Position numbers and translations under genes: made by a program. Of a stretch of 64,000 bases of DNA, positions 1 through 13,311 are shown one piece after another. Source of the DNA: Pseudonocardia sp. HH130630-07 (GTDB lineage: Bacteria; Actinomycetota; Actinomycetes; Mycobacteriales; Pseudonocardiaceae); NCBI RefSeq assembly GCF_001698125.1, contig NZ_CP013854.1:3224001-3288000 (forward strand). Reading direction: 5' to 3'. The notes beneath the pieces are model-generated. The model was not told the origin of the DNA. It did not search any database and saw only the letters and a list, made by a program, of their open reading frames with translations. The stretch's first letter is position 1. Every line of letters starts with the position of its first letter.

Positions 1-1
1 C

Positions 2-103
2 AAGGGCGTCGTGACGGTGGAGCCCGCCGGTGCACCGGACCCGGCGCCCGAGGATCCCGCGGCCGCCGACTCCCCGCCGGACGGAGACCGGACGCGGCCC
101 TGA
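2..103 (+). CDS. C-terminal end of an unidentified protein (partial)
   Basis: The window opens inside a reading frame that ends at a TGA at 101-103. Only 33 codons are visible. They encode a Pro/Ala/Asp-rich, apparently disordered tail beginning KGVVTVEPAG. The G/C-rich third positions suit real coding sequence in this genome, but no domain can be recognised, so function cannot be assigned. It could equally be the end of a transporter or an enzyme. Confidence 0.5.
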   Translation, partial: KGVVTVEPAGAPDPAPEDPAAADSPPDGDRTRP

Positions 104-296
104 GCCACACGGCCGGCGGGATGGTGGCGACGTCCCCCTCTGCGCCGCCTCCCGTCCTGCCGGCCGTGGCCGGGCGGACCCCACCCCCCGGGTGCCGGTC
201 CGCACCTCTGCCGATGACCACCCGCCGCGGCGGGCCCGGCCTGGTGCGCGCTCCCCGCGGCGCACCCGGCTTCGATCGACAGAGTCAGGACCAGGC

Positions 297-302
297 TACG
301 AT
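297..302 (+). promoter_or_regulatory. Candidate -10 box for the HxlR-type regulator
   Basis: TACGAT lies 32 bases before the GTG at 335 and is a good match to the actinobacterial -10 pattern TANNNT. A possible -35, TCGACA at 276-281, is only 15 bases upstream of it, which is short. The rest of 104-334 holds nothing else I can identify. Confidence 0.35.
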
Positions 303-334
303 CATGGTCGGAACAGGTCAAGGGAGGCGAGCAG

Positions 335-2276
<1,942 letters not shown>

Positions 2277-2324
2277 CCGGCACTCCCGGGGTGGGCGAGC
2301 ACGAGGCGACCCCGGGGGAACGCG

Positions 2325-3386
2325 ATGGCCGACAACCGTCCGACGACGACGGCGCACGGGCTGGACGACGACGAGGACGGCCCGACCTTCCTCGAACGCC
2401 AGCGCGAGAAGCACCCGTGGCTCGACCATCTCGTCCGGGCCGGCGCGGGGTACACCGAGAACCACGGTGACCACTACGCCGCGGCGATCACCTACTTCTC
2501 GATCCTGGCGCTGGTCCCGCTGCTGATGGTCGGGTTCGCCGCGGCCGGGTTCGTGCTCCGGGGGAACCCGGAGCTGCTGATGCAGCTGCGCGACGGCATC
2601 GCCTCGGCGGCGCCGGGGCAGATCGGCGAGCTGCTGGGCGGCATCGTCGAGACCGCGATCAACCGGGCCGGGGCGATCGGCCTGGTCGGTCTGGTCGGTG
2701 CGCTCTACTCGGGTATCGGCTGGATGAGCAACCTGCGCGAGGCGCTCACCGAGCAGTGGGGGCAGCGCGACGACGCGCCGCCGATGATCAAGCGGCTGGC
2801 GTTCGACCTGCTCGCGCTGGTCGGGCTCGGGCTGGCGCTGGTCGCGTCGTTCGCGATCTCGTCGGTGGGCGGCGCGCTGGGCACCTACCTGCTCGGACTG
2901 GTCGGCCTCGGCGAGGCCGGCTGGGCCCGGTTCCTGCTGCAGGTCGCGTCGTTCCTGCTGGTGCTCGCGGGCAACTGGCTGGTGTTCCTCTGGGTGATCG
3001 CCCGGTTGCCGCGGGAGCCGGTCGCGCTGCGCAGCGCGATGAAGGCGGCCCTGCTCGGCGCCGTCGGGTTCGCGGTCCTGCAGCGGGTGATGGTCGTCTA
3101 CCTGGGCTCGGTGACCAACTCGGCGGCCGGAGCGGCGTTCGGCTCGATCCTCGGTCTGCTGGTCTTCATCTTCTTCACCTCCCGGTTCCTGCTGTTCGTC
3201 ACCGCGTGGGCGGCCACCGCCCAGGAGAACGACCAGGGCCCGCGGGACCTGCCGGCACCCGCCGTCCTCCGTCCGCAGTACGTCGTGCGGGAGGGACCGG
3301 GGGCGCTGGCGTCGGCCGGGCTGCTCACCGCGGGCATCGTCGGCGGGGTGCTGGGCGTGCGGGCCTGGGGCCGCCGGCGGCGCTGA
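2325..3386 (+). CDS. YhjD/YihY/BrkB-family inner membrane protein
   Basis: A 353-residue integral membrane protein of the BrkB/YihY superfamily. The segment HYAAAITYFSILALVPLLMVGFAA (quoted here only in part, residues about 48-72) is the family's first membrane helix with the conserved A-x-T-x-F-x-x-x-L-A-L-V-P pattern. Further hydrophobic helices follow at about 108-128, 160-190, 200-225 and 240-290. The N-terminus is acidic and cytoplasmic, with a short basic C-terminus. Some E. coli homologues have been linked to LPS transport, but the role in Gram-positive bacteria is not established. A 48-base gap separates it from trpS, and it converges on the carboxypeptidase gene 12 bases away. Confidence 0.85.
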   Translation: MADNRPTTTAHGLDDDEDGPTFLERQREKHPWLDHLVRAGAGYTENHGDHYAAAITYFSILALVPLLMVGFAAAGFVLRGNPELLMQLRDGIASAAPGQIGELLGGIVETAINRAGAIGLVGLVGALYSGIGWMSNLREALTEQWGQRDDAPPMIKRLAFDLLALVGLGLALVASFAISSVGGALGTYLLGLVGLGEAGWARFLLQVASFLLVLAGNWLVFLWVIARLPREPVALRSAMKAALLGAVGFAVLQRVMVVYLGSVTNSAAGAAFGSILGLLVFIFFTSRFLLFVTAWAATAQENDQGPRDLPAPAVLRPQYVVREGPGALASAGLLTAGIVGGVLGVRAWGRRRR

Positions 3387-3398
3387 CCCGCCCCGGGG

Positions 3399-4616
3399 TC
3401 AGCCGCGGTCCCGCCGGCGCTGCCGCAGCGGGACGAGCACCAGCGCCGCCATGCCGACGAGTGCGGCCGCGCCGCCCGCCACCAGCGTCACCGGTCCCGG
3501 ACCGGCGGGTGCCGGGGCGGCGGGCGGTGGCGGGACGGGTGCGGGTGCCGGGGCGGCCGGCGTGGGTGCCGGTGCGTCCCGGACCGGGTCGACGAGCGTC
3601 CCGAGCCGGTCGTCGGGGGCACCGGCGCCCCAGTCCAGCAGGGCGCTCGCCTGGTCGACCATCCGCACCGGGCGCTGCTCCCCGCGGACCAGCGCGACGA
3701 CCAGCCGCCGGCCCCCCCGCTCGGCGGCGCCGACGAAGGTGTGCCGGGCGGCGTCGGTGAACCCGTTCTTGCCGCCGAGGAACCCCGGGGTGCCGACCAG
3801 ACGGTCGTCGTTGCCGAGCTCGAAGGGCGGACGGTCGCCGAACCCGGGGAAGGTGACGCTCGGCGTGCGCATCGCCGCGGCGATCCGCGGGCGCTGCAGG
3901 GCCGCCTGCAGGAACAGCGCCAGGTCGTAGGCCGAGGACGCCATCCCCGGGCCGTCCAGCCCGGCCGGGGTCGCGGGCCGGGTGTCGCGGGCGCCGAGCG
4001 CGGCGGCGGTCCGCTGCATCGCGGCGAGCGTCGGCGGTAGCCCGCCGAGCTCGCGGGCCAGCGCGTTCGCGGCGTCGTTGCCGGAGGCGAGCAGCAGCCC
4101 GTGCAGCAGCTGGTCGACGGTGTAGCGCCTGCCCGGGCCCAGGCCGGCCCGGCTGCCCTCGATGTTCGCGTCCTCCACGGTGCCGGTGACGACCCGGTCC
4201 GGTGCCAGCTCGTCGTCCACGACCAGCGCGAGCAGCAGCTTGACCGTCGACGCCGGCCGCTGCCGCGCGTGCGGCGTGCGGGCGGCGAGCACCGCGCCGG
4301 AGTCCAGGTCGGCCACGACGTAGGACGCGGCGCCGACCGGGGGCGGCGGCACCGCACCCACGTGCTCCTCGGTGCAGACGTCGAGCGCGCCGACCGGGGG
4401 GTCGGGCACCGGCAGCGGGTCCGGCGCGGCCCCGGTCGTCTCCTCCTCGGCGGGTGGCCCCGGCGGGACGGCCTGTCCGGGACAGCCGCCGGGCTGCGCC
4501 GCGACCGGCGGCGCCGCCACCGCCGTTCCCGCGGTCGCGATCAGGAGCCCCGCCACCAGCCCGGTCACCGCGCTGCGCCGCCACCGGCGGGCCCTCGTCG
4601 TCACACCCGGAAGCAT
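3399..4616 (-). CDS. D-alanyl-D-alanine carboxypeptidase (peptidase S11, DacB/PBP5-like)
   Basis: A 405-residue exported penicillin-binding protein that trims the terminal D-Ala of peptidoglycan stem peptides. It has an N-terminal signal segment (about residues 13-40), a Pro/Gly-rich linker, then the S11 catalytic domain. The SxxK motif is STVK within RPASTVKLLLAL, the SxN motif is SGN within LLLASGNDAANAL, and the third motif reads KNGFTDAARHTFVG with Asn where KTG enzymes have Thr. A second hydrophobic segment near the C-terminus (about 370-392), followed by LRQRRRDRG, anchors it in the membrane. It is probably transcribed after the SRPBCC gene 17 bases upstream. Confidence 0.9.
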   Translation of the reverse strand: MLPGVTTRARRWRRSAVTGLVAGLLIATAGTAVAAPPVAAQPGGCPGQAVPPGPPAEEETTGAAPDPLPVPDPPVGALDVCTEEHVGAVPPPPVGAASYVVADLDSGAVLAARTPHARQRPASTVKLLLALVVDDELAPDRVVTGTVEDANIEGSRAGLGPGRRYTVDQLLHGLLLASGNDAANALARELGGLPPTLAAMQRTAAALGARDTRPATPAGLDGPGMASSAYDLALFLQAALQRPRIAAAMRTPSVTFPGFGDRPPFELGNDDRLVGTPGFLGGKNGFTDAARHTFVGAAERGGRRLVVALVRGEQRPVRMVDQASALLDWGAGAPDDRLGTLVDPVRDAPAPTPAAPAPAPVPPPPAAPAPAGPGPVTLVAGGAAALVGMAALVLVPLRQRRRDRG

Positions 4617-4632
4617 GCCCCATCCGGCGGGC

Positions 4633-5109
4633 TCACCCGGTCGTGCCGTTCGCCGGGCCGTCCTCGACGAGGGACTTCACCCGCTCGAGGCTGTGCTGCA
4701 GCCCCGAGCGCATCAGGGCCTCGCGGTCCCGGCCGAGGAGCCCGCTGCGCTGCAGCAGCCGGACCGGCAGCGAGGTGCGCCCCACGTTCTCCCGCCAGGC
4801 GACGACGTGGGTCCCCGCGTGATCGTCGGCGGGGGTGAGCACCCAGCCCCACGCCGTCCGGGACTCGGTGACGACGAAGGTGAACCGGTGCGGCGGCTCG
4901 CACTCGGTGACCCGGCAGTGCGTCGACCAGCGGATCCGTCCGCGCCGGTTCCCGCCGACGAAGCGGGCGCCCACCGCGGGCCCGGCCGCACCGTCGCGCC
5001 ACTGCCCGCCGGTGGCCTCCGGGCTCCACTCGCCGGCCCGCGTCACGTCCGAGACCAGCGCCCACACCGCGTCCGCGGGGGCGTCCACCCGCAGCTCCGC
5101 ACGATCCAT
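4633..5109 (-). CDS. SRPBCC-family (START-like) protein
   Basis: A 158-residue protein of the polyketide cyclase/dehydrase (SRPBCC) superfamily. The family opening is visible as RAELRVDAPADAVWALVSDV, followed by GEWSPEA, and the fold ends in an amphipathic helix near VKSLVEDG. The open frame continues upstream, but ATG at 5109 is chosen because AGGAGG sits about 10 bases before it. These proteins bind hydrophobic ligands or act in toxin-antitoxin or lipid contexts, and the ligand here is unknown. It is probably in an operon with the carboxypeptidase downstream. Confidence 0.8.
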   Translation of the reverse strand: MDRAELRVDAPADAVWALVSDVTRAGEWSPEATGGQWRDGAAGPAVGARFVGGNRRGRIRWSTHCRVTECEPPHRFTFVVTESRTAWGWVLTPADDHAGTHVVAWRENVGRTSLPVRLLQRSGLLGRDREALMRSGLQHSLERVKSLVEDGPANGTTG

Positions 5110-5290
5110 GACGATCCGTCCTCCTGCTGATCGATCCGTTCTCCGATGCGGGAACGTACCGTCCGTCAACCGCTCGACGATTTCTCGTCACGGCGATGTA
5201 TCGCCTCTGCCGTCCGGCCGGTGCAGCGGCTACCGTCCCGCGGAACGTGTGCTGCCGACCGGGCGGCATCGGTCGACGGGGAGGACGTTC

Positions 5291-6429
5291 GTGCGGATCA
5301 ACCAGCGCACCGGACGACGCGGACGGGGCGCCACCGCCATCGCGGTCGGGGCCGTCGCGGTACTCGCACTGGCGGGCTGTGCCCGGGACACCGGCGGCGG
5401 GGGTGCCGCGCAGGGCGGGGAGTGCGAGCGGGTCGCCCCGCCCGCGGTCCCCGCGGCCAGCGCGCAGCCCGCCCCGGAGCAGCCGAAGGCCGACGCGAGC
5501 GCGCTGAAGGTCGGCCTCGCCTACGACATCGGCGGCCGGGGCGACGCCTCGTTCAACGACGCCGCGGCGGCCGGCCTGGACCGGGCGTCGAGCGAGCTCG
5601 GCATGCCGAAGGCCACCGAGGCGACCGCCCAGCAGGGCGAGAGCGAGGACGCCGGCACCACCCGCCTGCGCCAGCTCGCGCAGGCCGGCAACAACCCGGT
5701 GATCGCGGTCGGGTTCAACTACGTCAACGGGGTCAAGGCCGTCGCCGCCGAGTTCCCGCAGACGCAGTTCGCGATCGTCGACGACGACACCGTCGACCTG
5801 CCCAACGTGACCCCGCTGGTGTTCGCCGAGGAGCAGGGCTCGTTCCTGGTCGGCGTCGCGGCCGCGCTGAAGACCCAGACCTGCAAGGTCGGGTTCGTCG
5901 GCGGTGTGGACAACCCGCTGATCCAGAAGTTCGACGCCGGCTACGAGCAGGGCGCGAAGGCCGTCGCCCCGGACATCGAGATCGACTCGGCCTACATCTC
6001 CCCGGCTGGTGACTTCTCCGGGTTCAACGACGCGACCCGCGGCACCGAGATCGCCTCCGGCCAGTACGACGCCGGATCCGACATCTCCTTCGCCGCGGCC
6101 GGCCAGTCGAACCAGGGCGTGTTCGCCGCCGCGCAGACCGCGCAGCGCAAGGCGATCGGCGTCGACTCCGACCAGTACAACTCCCCGCAGCTGACCCAGG
6201 TCCGCGACACGATCATGACGTCGATGGTCAAGCGGGTGGACGTGGCCGTCTACGACTACATCAACGCCGTGGCCGGTGGCACCGTCGATGCCCTGCCCGA
6301 CCGCTTCGACCTGCGCAACGACGGCGTCGGCTACTCCACCTCCGGTGGCCAGGTCGACGACATCAAGGCCCAGCTCGAGGCGTACCGGGCGGCCATCATC
6401 GCCGGTGAGATCCAGGTGTCGTCGACCAA

Positions 6430-6433
<4 letters not shown>
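5291..6433 (+). CDS. BMP-family nucleoside-binding lipoprotein of an ABC transporter
   Basis: A 380-residue substrate-binding protein of the basic membrane protein (PnrA/Med) family, anchored outside the cytoplasmic membrane. The start GTG at 5291 has GGGAGG about 6 bases upstream. A basic N-terminus and hydrophobic stretch lead to the lipobox LALAGC, giving Cys30 as the lipidated residue. The mature domain contains family blocks KVGLAYDIGGRGDASFND and PVIAVGFNYVNGVKAVA, and ends near the conserved GVGYSTSGG. BMP proteins bind purine or other nucleosides. The four coupled transporter genes followed by cdd and deoA support nucleoside uptake. Confidence 0.93.
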
Positions 6434-7937
<1,504 letters not shown>

Positions 7938-7941
<4 letters not shown>

Positions 7942-9011
7942 TCCGGCTGCGGGGCGCGATCGTGGCGCCGGTGCTGGCCGTCGGTGTCGCCGCGCTGCTG
8001 TGCGCGGTGGCGCTGCTCGTCAGCGGCGCCTCGCCGTGGACGGCGCTCACCACCATCCTGGCCCAGCTCGGCTCGGGCACGATCGCCGTCGACACGGTGA
8101 ACTCCGCGGCGGTCTACTACATCGCCGCGCTGGCGGTCGCGATCGGCTTCCAGATGCGGCTGTTCAACATCGGCGTGGAGGGGCAGTTCCGGGTCGCGGC
8201 CTGCCTGGCCGCGATCGTCGGCGGGACGGTCGTCCTGCCGCCGGTGCTGCACACGCTGCTGATCCTCGTGGTCGCCATGCTGTCCGGTGCCGCGTGGATC
8301 GCGATCCCGGCGCTGCTCAAGGCCTACCGCGGGGTCTCCGAGGTCATCTCCACGATCATGCTGAACGCGATCGCCACCGGCCTGATCGCGTTCCTGATCC
8401 GGGCCGAGACCTTCGGCGAGCTGCGCGGCAACAACATCACCACCCCGCCGATCCCGGAGTCCGGCTGGTTCCCCGGCATCCCGGTCGGCGACAGCGAGAT
8501 CTTCGGGATGGTGGTCGTCGCCGCCGTGCTCGGCGCCGGCTACTGGTTCCTGCTCGGCCGGACCCGGTTCGGGTTCGAGCTGCGGGCGTCGGGCGAGTCG
8601 GCGACGGCGGCGTCGGCCGGCGGGGTGAACGCGCGCCGGACGATCGTCGTCGCGCTGCTCGCCTCCGGCGCGATCGCCGGGCTGATCGGACTGCCCGAGC
8701 TGCTCGGCCGCGACCACGCCTACACCCTCACCTCGCCGCAGGGGTACGGCTTCACCGGCATCGCGATCGCGCTGCTGGGCCGCAACCACCCGATCGGCAT
8801 CGCGCTCGGGGCGCTGCTCTGGGCCTTCCTGGACAAGTCCGCGGTCGCACTCGACGTCGTCGGGATCCAGCGGGAGATCGTGCTGATCATGCAGGGGCTG
8901 ATCGTGCTGTCGGTGGTCGTCGCCTACGAACTGGTCCGGCGGGTGGAGCGGCGGGCCGAGCAACGCCGGGTCGCGGTCGCCGCGCCCGAACCCGCGGGGG
9001 TGGGCTCGTGA
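7938..9011 (+). CDS. Nucleoside ABC transporter permease 1 (NupP-like)
   Basis: A 357-residue BPD_transp_2-family permease with about eight to ten predicted membrane helices. The family core is visible as YYIAALAVAIGFQMRLFNIGVEGQ (in part) around residue 55-80, and FNIGVEGQ is the typical motif of nucleoside and simple sugar permeases. A later block, RASGESATAASAGGVNARR, is the cytoplasmic coupling region. GTG at 7938 overlaps the ATPase stop by 4 bases. It pairs with the next permease to form the membrane channel. Confidence 0.93.
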
Positions 9012-10246
9012 CCGCCGCCGTGCTGCAGCGGGCCGCGGCCCTGCCCCGGTGGGCCCGGTCGGCGCTGCTCGCCGCCGGGCTGGTGCTCGTCCTGTCGATC
9101 ACCGTGACGCTGACCGGCCAGACCCAGCTGGCGTCGTCCGGGACCTCGGAGGCCGCGGTCCGGCTGGGCCTGCCGATCCTGTTCGCCGCGCTCGGCGGCC
9201 TGTGGGCCGAACGCGCGGGGATCATCAACATCGGCCTCGAGGGCATGATGGTGCTGGGCACCTGGGGCGCGGCCTGGGCCGGCTACCAGTGGGGGCCGTG
9301 GGCCGCGCTGCTGGGCGGGCTGGCGTTCGGTGCGCTGGGCGGGCTGGTGCACGCCGTCGCGACGGTGACGTTCGGCGTCAACCACATCGTCTCCGGGGTC
9401 GCGATCACGCTGCTCGGCACCGGGCTCACGAAGTACCTGGCGACGCTGGTGTTCACCCCGGTGTCGCAGAACCCGCGCCAGTCCCCGCGGCTGGAGGGCT
9501 TCGAGCAGTTCTCGGTGCCCGGCCTGTCGCCGGGGCTGCAGGCGCTCGAGGCCCAGCAACGGGTGTTCGTCTCCGATCTCGCCGGGCTGCTCTCCGGCCT
9601 GGTCACCGGGCTGACGCCGATCGTCGTGCTGGGGGTCGGGCTGGTCCCGCTGAGCTACTGGATCCTCTGGCGGACGCCGTTCGGTCTCCGGCTGCGCAGC
9701 ACCGGCGAGTCCCCGGTCGCCGCGGAGTCGCTCGGGGTGAACGTGGTCGCCCACAAGTACGCGGCCGTCGTGATCTCCGGGGCGCTGGCCGGGCTCGGCG
9801 GCGCGGCGCTCGTCCTCAACCCGGGCCAGCTCAGCTACCTGGAGAATCAGGTCGGCGGCCGGGGCTACATCGGGCTCGCCGCGATGATCTTCGGCAACTG
9901 GCGGCCGGCCGGGCTGCTCGTCGGGTCGGCGCTGTTCGGCTACGTCGACGGCCTGCAGCTGCGGGCCGGCGGCGAGGCGGTGCACGCCCTGCTCTACGGC
10001 GCGACCCTGGTCGCGGTGGCCGTCGCCGTGCTGTGGGCGATCCGCCGGATGTGGACGGCCACCGCCGTCGCGCTCGGCGCCGGTGTCGCCGTCTACGCCC
10101 TGTACTGGACGATCGAGTCGGTGCCGTCGGAGTTCGCGTCCTACGCCCCGCAGCTGGTCACGCTGATCGTGCTCGCGGTGGCGTCGCAACGACTACGGCC
10201 ACCCGCCCGGCTCGGTGATCCGTACCAACGCGGGGAGGGCGGCTAG
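9008..10246 (+). CDS. Nucleoside ABC transporter permease 2 (NupQ-like)
   Basis: A 412-residue BPD_transp_2-family permease. The motif AGIINIGLEGMMVLG (about residue 75) is the counterpart of FNIGVEGQ in the first permease, and RSTGESPVAAESLGVNV (about residue 235) is the coupling block. The N-terminus contains a separate hydrophobic helix, and the C-terminus has two more helices ending in a basic tail. It starts at GTG 9008 with a 4-base overlap to the previous stop, and cdd begins directly after its stop, so uptake and deamination are made from one message. Confidence 0.93.
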   Translation: MTAAVLQRAAALPRWARSALLAAGLVLVLSITVTLTGQTQLASSGTSEAAVRLGLPILFAALGGLWAERAGIINIGLEGMMVLGTWGAAWAGYQWGPWAALLGGLAFGALGGLVHAVATVTFGVNHIVSGVAITLLGTGLTKYLATLVFTPVSQNPRQSPRLEGFEQFSVPGLSPGLQALEAQQRVFVSDLAGLLSGLVTGLTPIVVLGVGLVPLSYWILWRTPFGLRLRSTGESPVAAESLGVNVVAHKYAAVVISGALAGLGGAALVLNPGQLSYLENQVGGRGYIGLAAMIFGNWRPAGLLVGSALFGYVDGLQLRAGGEAVHALLYGATLVAVAVAVLWAIRRMWTATAVALGAGVAVYALYWTIESVPSEFASYAPQLVTLIVLAVASQRLRPPARLGDPYQRGEGG

Positions 10247-10633
10247 ATGGACCCCGACTGGCCCTCCCTGCGGGACGCCGCCGTCGCCGCGGCCGCCGGG
10301 GCCTGGGCGCCCTACTCCGGGCTGCACGTCGGCGCCGCGGCCCTGGTCGACGACGGCCGGGTGATCACCGGCTGCAACGTCGAGAACGCCTCCTACGGCC
10401 TCGGCGTCTGCGCCGAGGTCACCCTGGCCGGGCAGCTGCGGCTCACCGGCGGCGGCCGGCTGGTCGCCGTGGCCTGCCGGTCGGGCACCGGTGACCTGCT
10501 GATGCCGTGCGGCCGGTGCCGCCAGGTCCTCTACGAGTTCGGTGGCCCGGACCTCCTGTGCGACACCCCCCGTGGCGTGCTCGGCTTCACCGAGGTCCTC
10601 CCCGACGCGTTCGGCCCGGAGCACCTGCCGTGA
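10247..10633 (+). CDS. cdd: Cytidine deaminase
   Basis: A 128-residue homotetrameric-type cytidine deaminase that converts cytidine and deoxycytidine to uridine and deoxyuridine. The zinc site is complete: the CAE triad in GVCAEVTLAG (catalytic Glu and first Cys) and PCGRC in LMPCGRCRQVLYEF. The substrate loop is GCNVENASYG. The ATG directly follows the permease TAG with no gap, and GGGGAGG about 8 bases upstream provides a ribosome site. It feeds uridine to the pyrimidine phosphorylase encoded next. Confidence 0.95.
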   Translation: MDPDWPSLRDAAVAAAAGAWAPYSGLHVGAAALVDDGRVITGCNVENASYGLGVCAEVTLAGQLRLTGGGRLVAVACRSGTGDLLMPCGRCRQVLYEFGGPDLLCDTPRGVLGFTEVLPDAFGPEHLP

Positions 10634-10687
10634 GCTCCGTCCGACCGTCCGGCCGGGCGCCGGTGTGCCGATCGATCGGGAAGTGGG

Positions 10688-11998
10688 GTGACGGGGGCCG
10701 TGGGTTCCGGTAGCGGGTTCAGTGCCGTCGAGGTCATCGCGGACAAGCGGGACTGCCGGGGGCTGAGCCGCGAGCAGATCGGGTGGGTGGTCGACGCCTA
10801 CACCAGCGGCGAGGTCGCCGACGAGCAGATGTCCGCGCTCGCGATGGCCATCCTGCTCAACGGGATGGACGCCGCGGAGACCGCGCACTGGACCCAGGCG
10901 ATGATCGACTCCGGCGAGGTGCTGGACTTCGGCGACGTCGGCCGCCCGCTGGTCGACAAGCACTCCACCGGCGGGGTCGGGGACAAGATCACCCTGCCGC
11001 TGGCCCCGCTCGTCGCGGCCTGCGGCGCCGCGGTCCCGCAGCTGTCCGGGCGCGGCCTGGGGCACACCGGCGGCACCCTGGACAAGCTGGAGTCGATCCC
11101 CGGGTGGCGGGCCGCGCTGTCCACCGACGAGATCCGGGCCCAGCTCGCCGACGTCGGCGCGGTGATCTGTGCGACCACCCCGACGCTGGCCCCGGCCGAC
11201 CGGCGGCTCTACGCGCTGCGCGACGTGACCGGCACCGTCGAGTCGGTCCCGCTGATCGCCAGCTCGATCATGAGCAAGAAGCTGGCCGAGGGCACCGGCG
11301 GCCTGGTCCTGGACGTCAAGGTCGGTTCCGGCGCGTTCATGAAGACCGCGGCCCGGGCCGGGGAGCTGGCCGACGCGATGACCGCGATCGGTGCCGCGCA
11401 CGGCCTCCCGACGACCGCCCTGCTCACCGACATGTCCCGGCCGCTGGGGCGGTGCGTCGGCAACGCGCTGGAGGTCGCCGAGTCGGTCGAGGTGCTGCGC
11501 GGGCACGGCCCCGCCGACGTCGCCGGGCTGACGGTCGCGCTGGCCCGGGAGATGCTGGCGCTGGCCGGGGTCACCGGGACCGATCCCGCCGAGGTGCTGG
11601 CCTCCGGCGCGGCGCACCCGTTCTGGGAACGCATGATCGCCGCCCAGGGCGGCGACCCGGACGCGCCGCTGCCCGTCGCCGCGCACGTCGAGACGGTCAC
11701 CGCGGACCGCTCCGGGGTGTTCGCCGGGGCGGACGCGCTGGCCGTCGGGACGGCGGCCTGGCGGCTCGGCGCCGGCCGGGCGCGCAAGGAGGACCCGGTG
11801 CAGGCCGGTGCCGGGGTGCGGATGCTCGCCGTCCCCGGGGACGAGGTCCGCCCCGGCACCCCGCTGCTGGAACTGCACACCGACACCCCGGAGCGGTTCC
11901 CGGACGCCCACCGGGCGCTCGCCGGGGCCGCGCTGCTGGTGACCGCCGACCCACCGGCGCAGCGCCCGCTCGTACTCGACGCGCGCCGCCCCGGCTGA
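10688..11998 (+). CDS. deoA: Thymidine (pyrimidine-nucleoside) phosphorylase
   Basis: A 436-residue enzyme that phosphorolyses thymidine, deoxyuridine and possibly uridine to the base and (deoxy)ribose-1-phosphate. The family signature SGRGLGHTGGTLDKLESIPG lies near residue 118, the phosphate-binding loop KHSTGGVGDK near 95, and the catalytic tail domain reaches the normal C-terminus. GTG at 10688 or 10700 could start it. The conserved N-terminus FSAVEVIADKRDCRGLS fits both. It closes the nucleoside transporter/cdd operon after a 54-base gap. Confidence 0.93.
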   Translation: MTGAVGSGSGFSAVEVIADKRDCRGLSREQIGWVVDAYTSGEVADEQMSALAMAILLNGMDAAETAHWTQAMIDSGEVLDFGDVGRPLVDKHSTGGVGDKITLPLAPLVAACGAAVPQLSGRGLGHTGGTLDKLESIPGWRAALSTDEIRAQLADVGAVICATTPTLAPADRRLYALRDVTGTVESVPLIASSIMSKKLAEGTGGLVLDVKVGSGAFMKTAARAGELADAMTAIGAAHGLPTTALLTDMSRPLGRCVGNALEVAESVEVLRGHGPADVAGLTVALAREMLALAGVTGTDPAEVLASGAAHPFWERMIAAQGGDPDAPLPVAAHVETVTADRSGVFAGADALAVGTAAWRLGAGRARKEDPVQAGAGVRMLAVPGDEVRPGTPLLELHTDTPERFPDAHRALAGAALLVTADPPAQRPLVLDARRPG

Positions 11999-12117
11999 CC
12001 CGGCCGCCCCGGCCGACCCGGCCGACCCGGAGTTCATCCGGCGTTGTCCCGCGCGTCGCGGCACGGCCGGGGGTGATCGCTAGCGTCGGGCCCGGTCGAT
12101 CGAGCCGGGAGGCAGCA

Positions 12118-13290
12118 GTGGGTTCGTCCCCGATAGGCAGGCGGTCCGTGCTCGCGGCGGCGGGCGGTCTCGGCGCGCTGGCCGCGGGCGTCCGGTCCGG
12201 GACCGCCGCCGCGAGCCCTCGGCCCGGCACCGGGGTGGTCGCCGGCCGCCTGCGCTTCGCCCCGGACGGCACCTTCCGCGTCGTGCAGTTCAACGACACC
12301 CAGGACGACGAGCGGACCGACGTCCGCACCGTGCAGCTCATCGAGCGCACGCTCGACGCCGAGAAGCCCGGCCTCGTCGTCGTCAACGGGGACGTGATCA
12401 CCGAGGGCTGCGAGGGACGCCAGCAGGTCAAGCAGGCGATCAACAACGTCGTGTGGCCGATGGAGAGCCGGGCGATCCCGTGGGCGCTGACCTTCGGCAA
12501 CCACGACGAGGACTCGCCCGCCGCCGAGGAACCCGACATGCTGCGGTTCTGCCGCACCTACGCGCACAACGTGAACGCCGACGAGCAGCCGGGGCCGACC
12601 GGGACCGGCAACGGGGTCGTCGAGATCGCCGCCCCGCAGGGTGACCGCGCGGCGTACGCGGTCTGGCTGATCGACGCCGGCCGGTACGCGCCCGAGCGGA
12701 TCGCCGGCCAGGACATCGAGGGCTACCCGCACTGGGACTGGGTGCGGGGCGACCAGGTCGGCTGGTACCGGGAGCAGTCCGCCGCGCTCGCCGAGCGGCA
12801 CGGTGGCCCGGTTCCGGGACTGATGTTCCTGCACATCCCGCTGTGGGAGTTCCGCTTCATGTGGTGGGGCGGGGTGGACACCCGGACCGAGGAGTCCGCG
12901 GCCCGCGGCCGGGCCAGGCACCGCATCGTCGGCGAGCGCAACGAGGACGAGTGCCCGGGACCGTTCAACTCCGGGCTGTTCTCCGCGATCTGCGAACGCG
13001 GTGACGTGCACGGCGTGTTCGCCGGGCACGACCACGTCAACACCTACTGCGGCGACTACTACGGGATCCGGCTCGGCTACGGGCCCGGCACCGGTTTCGG
13101 CGCCTACGGGCTGGACGGGCCGGACCGCAACCGGCTGCGCGGGGCCAGGGTGTTCGACCTCGCCGTCGAGGGGGACACGGTCCGGATGGAGACCCGCCTG
13201 GTGTTCGCGAAGGATCTCGGCATCGACCTCACCGCCGACGACCGCCCCGGCGACCCGCGCCCGCTCGCCCCGCCGCAGGAGAACGCCTGA
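12118..13290 (+). CDS. Secreted (Tat) calcineurin-like metallophosphoesterase
   Basis: A 390-residue phosphoesterase. The N-terminus GRRSVLAAAGGLGALAAG, with two Arg before a hydrophobic helix, looks like a twin-arginine signal. Metal motifs are in order: FNDTQDDE (replacing the usual DxH), VVNGDVITEG (GD), FGNHDED (GNHD), MFLHIPLWEF and VFAGHDHVN (GHDH). The start at GTG 12118 follows GGGAGG by about 6 bases. Proteins of this type include extracellular phosphatases and nucleotidases. A role in supplying nucleosides to the upstream transporter is possible but is only inferred from position. Confidence 0.85.
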   Translation: MGSSPIGRRSVLAAAGGLGALAAGVRSGTAAASPRPGTGVVAGRLRFAPDGTFRVVQFNDTQDDERTDVRTVQLIERTLDAEKPGLVVVNGDVITEGCEGRQQVKQAINNVVWPMESRAIPWALTFGNHDEDSPAAEEPDMLRFCRTYAHNVNADEQPGPTGTGNGVVEIAAPQGDRAAYAVWLIDAGRYAPERIAGQDIEGYPHWDWVRGDQVGWYREQSAALAERHGGPVPGLMFLHIPLWEFRFMWWGGVDTRTEESAARGRARHRIVGERNEDECPGPFNSGLFSAICERGDVHGVFAGHDHVNTYCGDYYGIRLGYGPGTGFGAYGLDGPDRNRLRGARVFDLAVEGDTVRMETRLVFAKDLGIDLTADDRPGDPRPLAPPQENA

Positions 13291-13311
13291 GCGATCGCCG
13301 CCGGCCGGGGC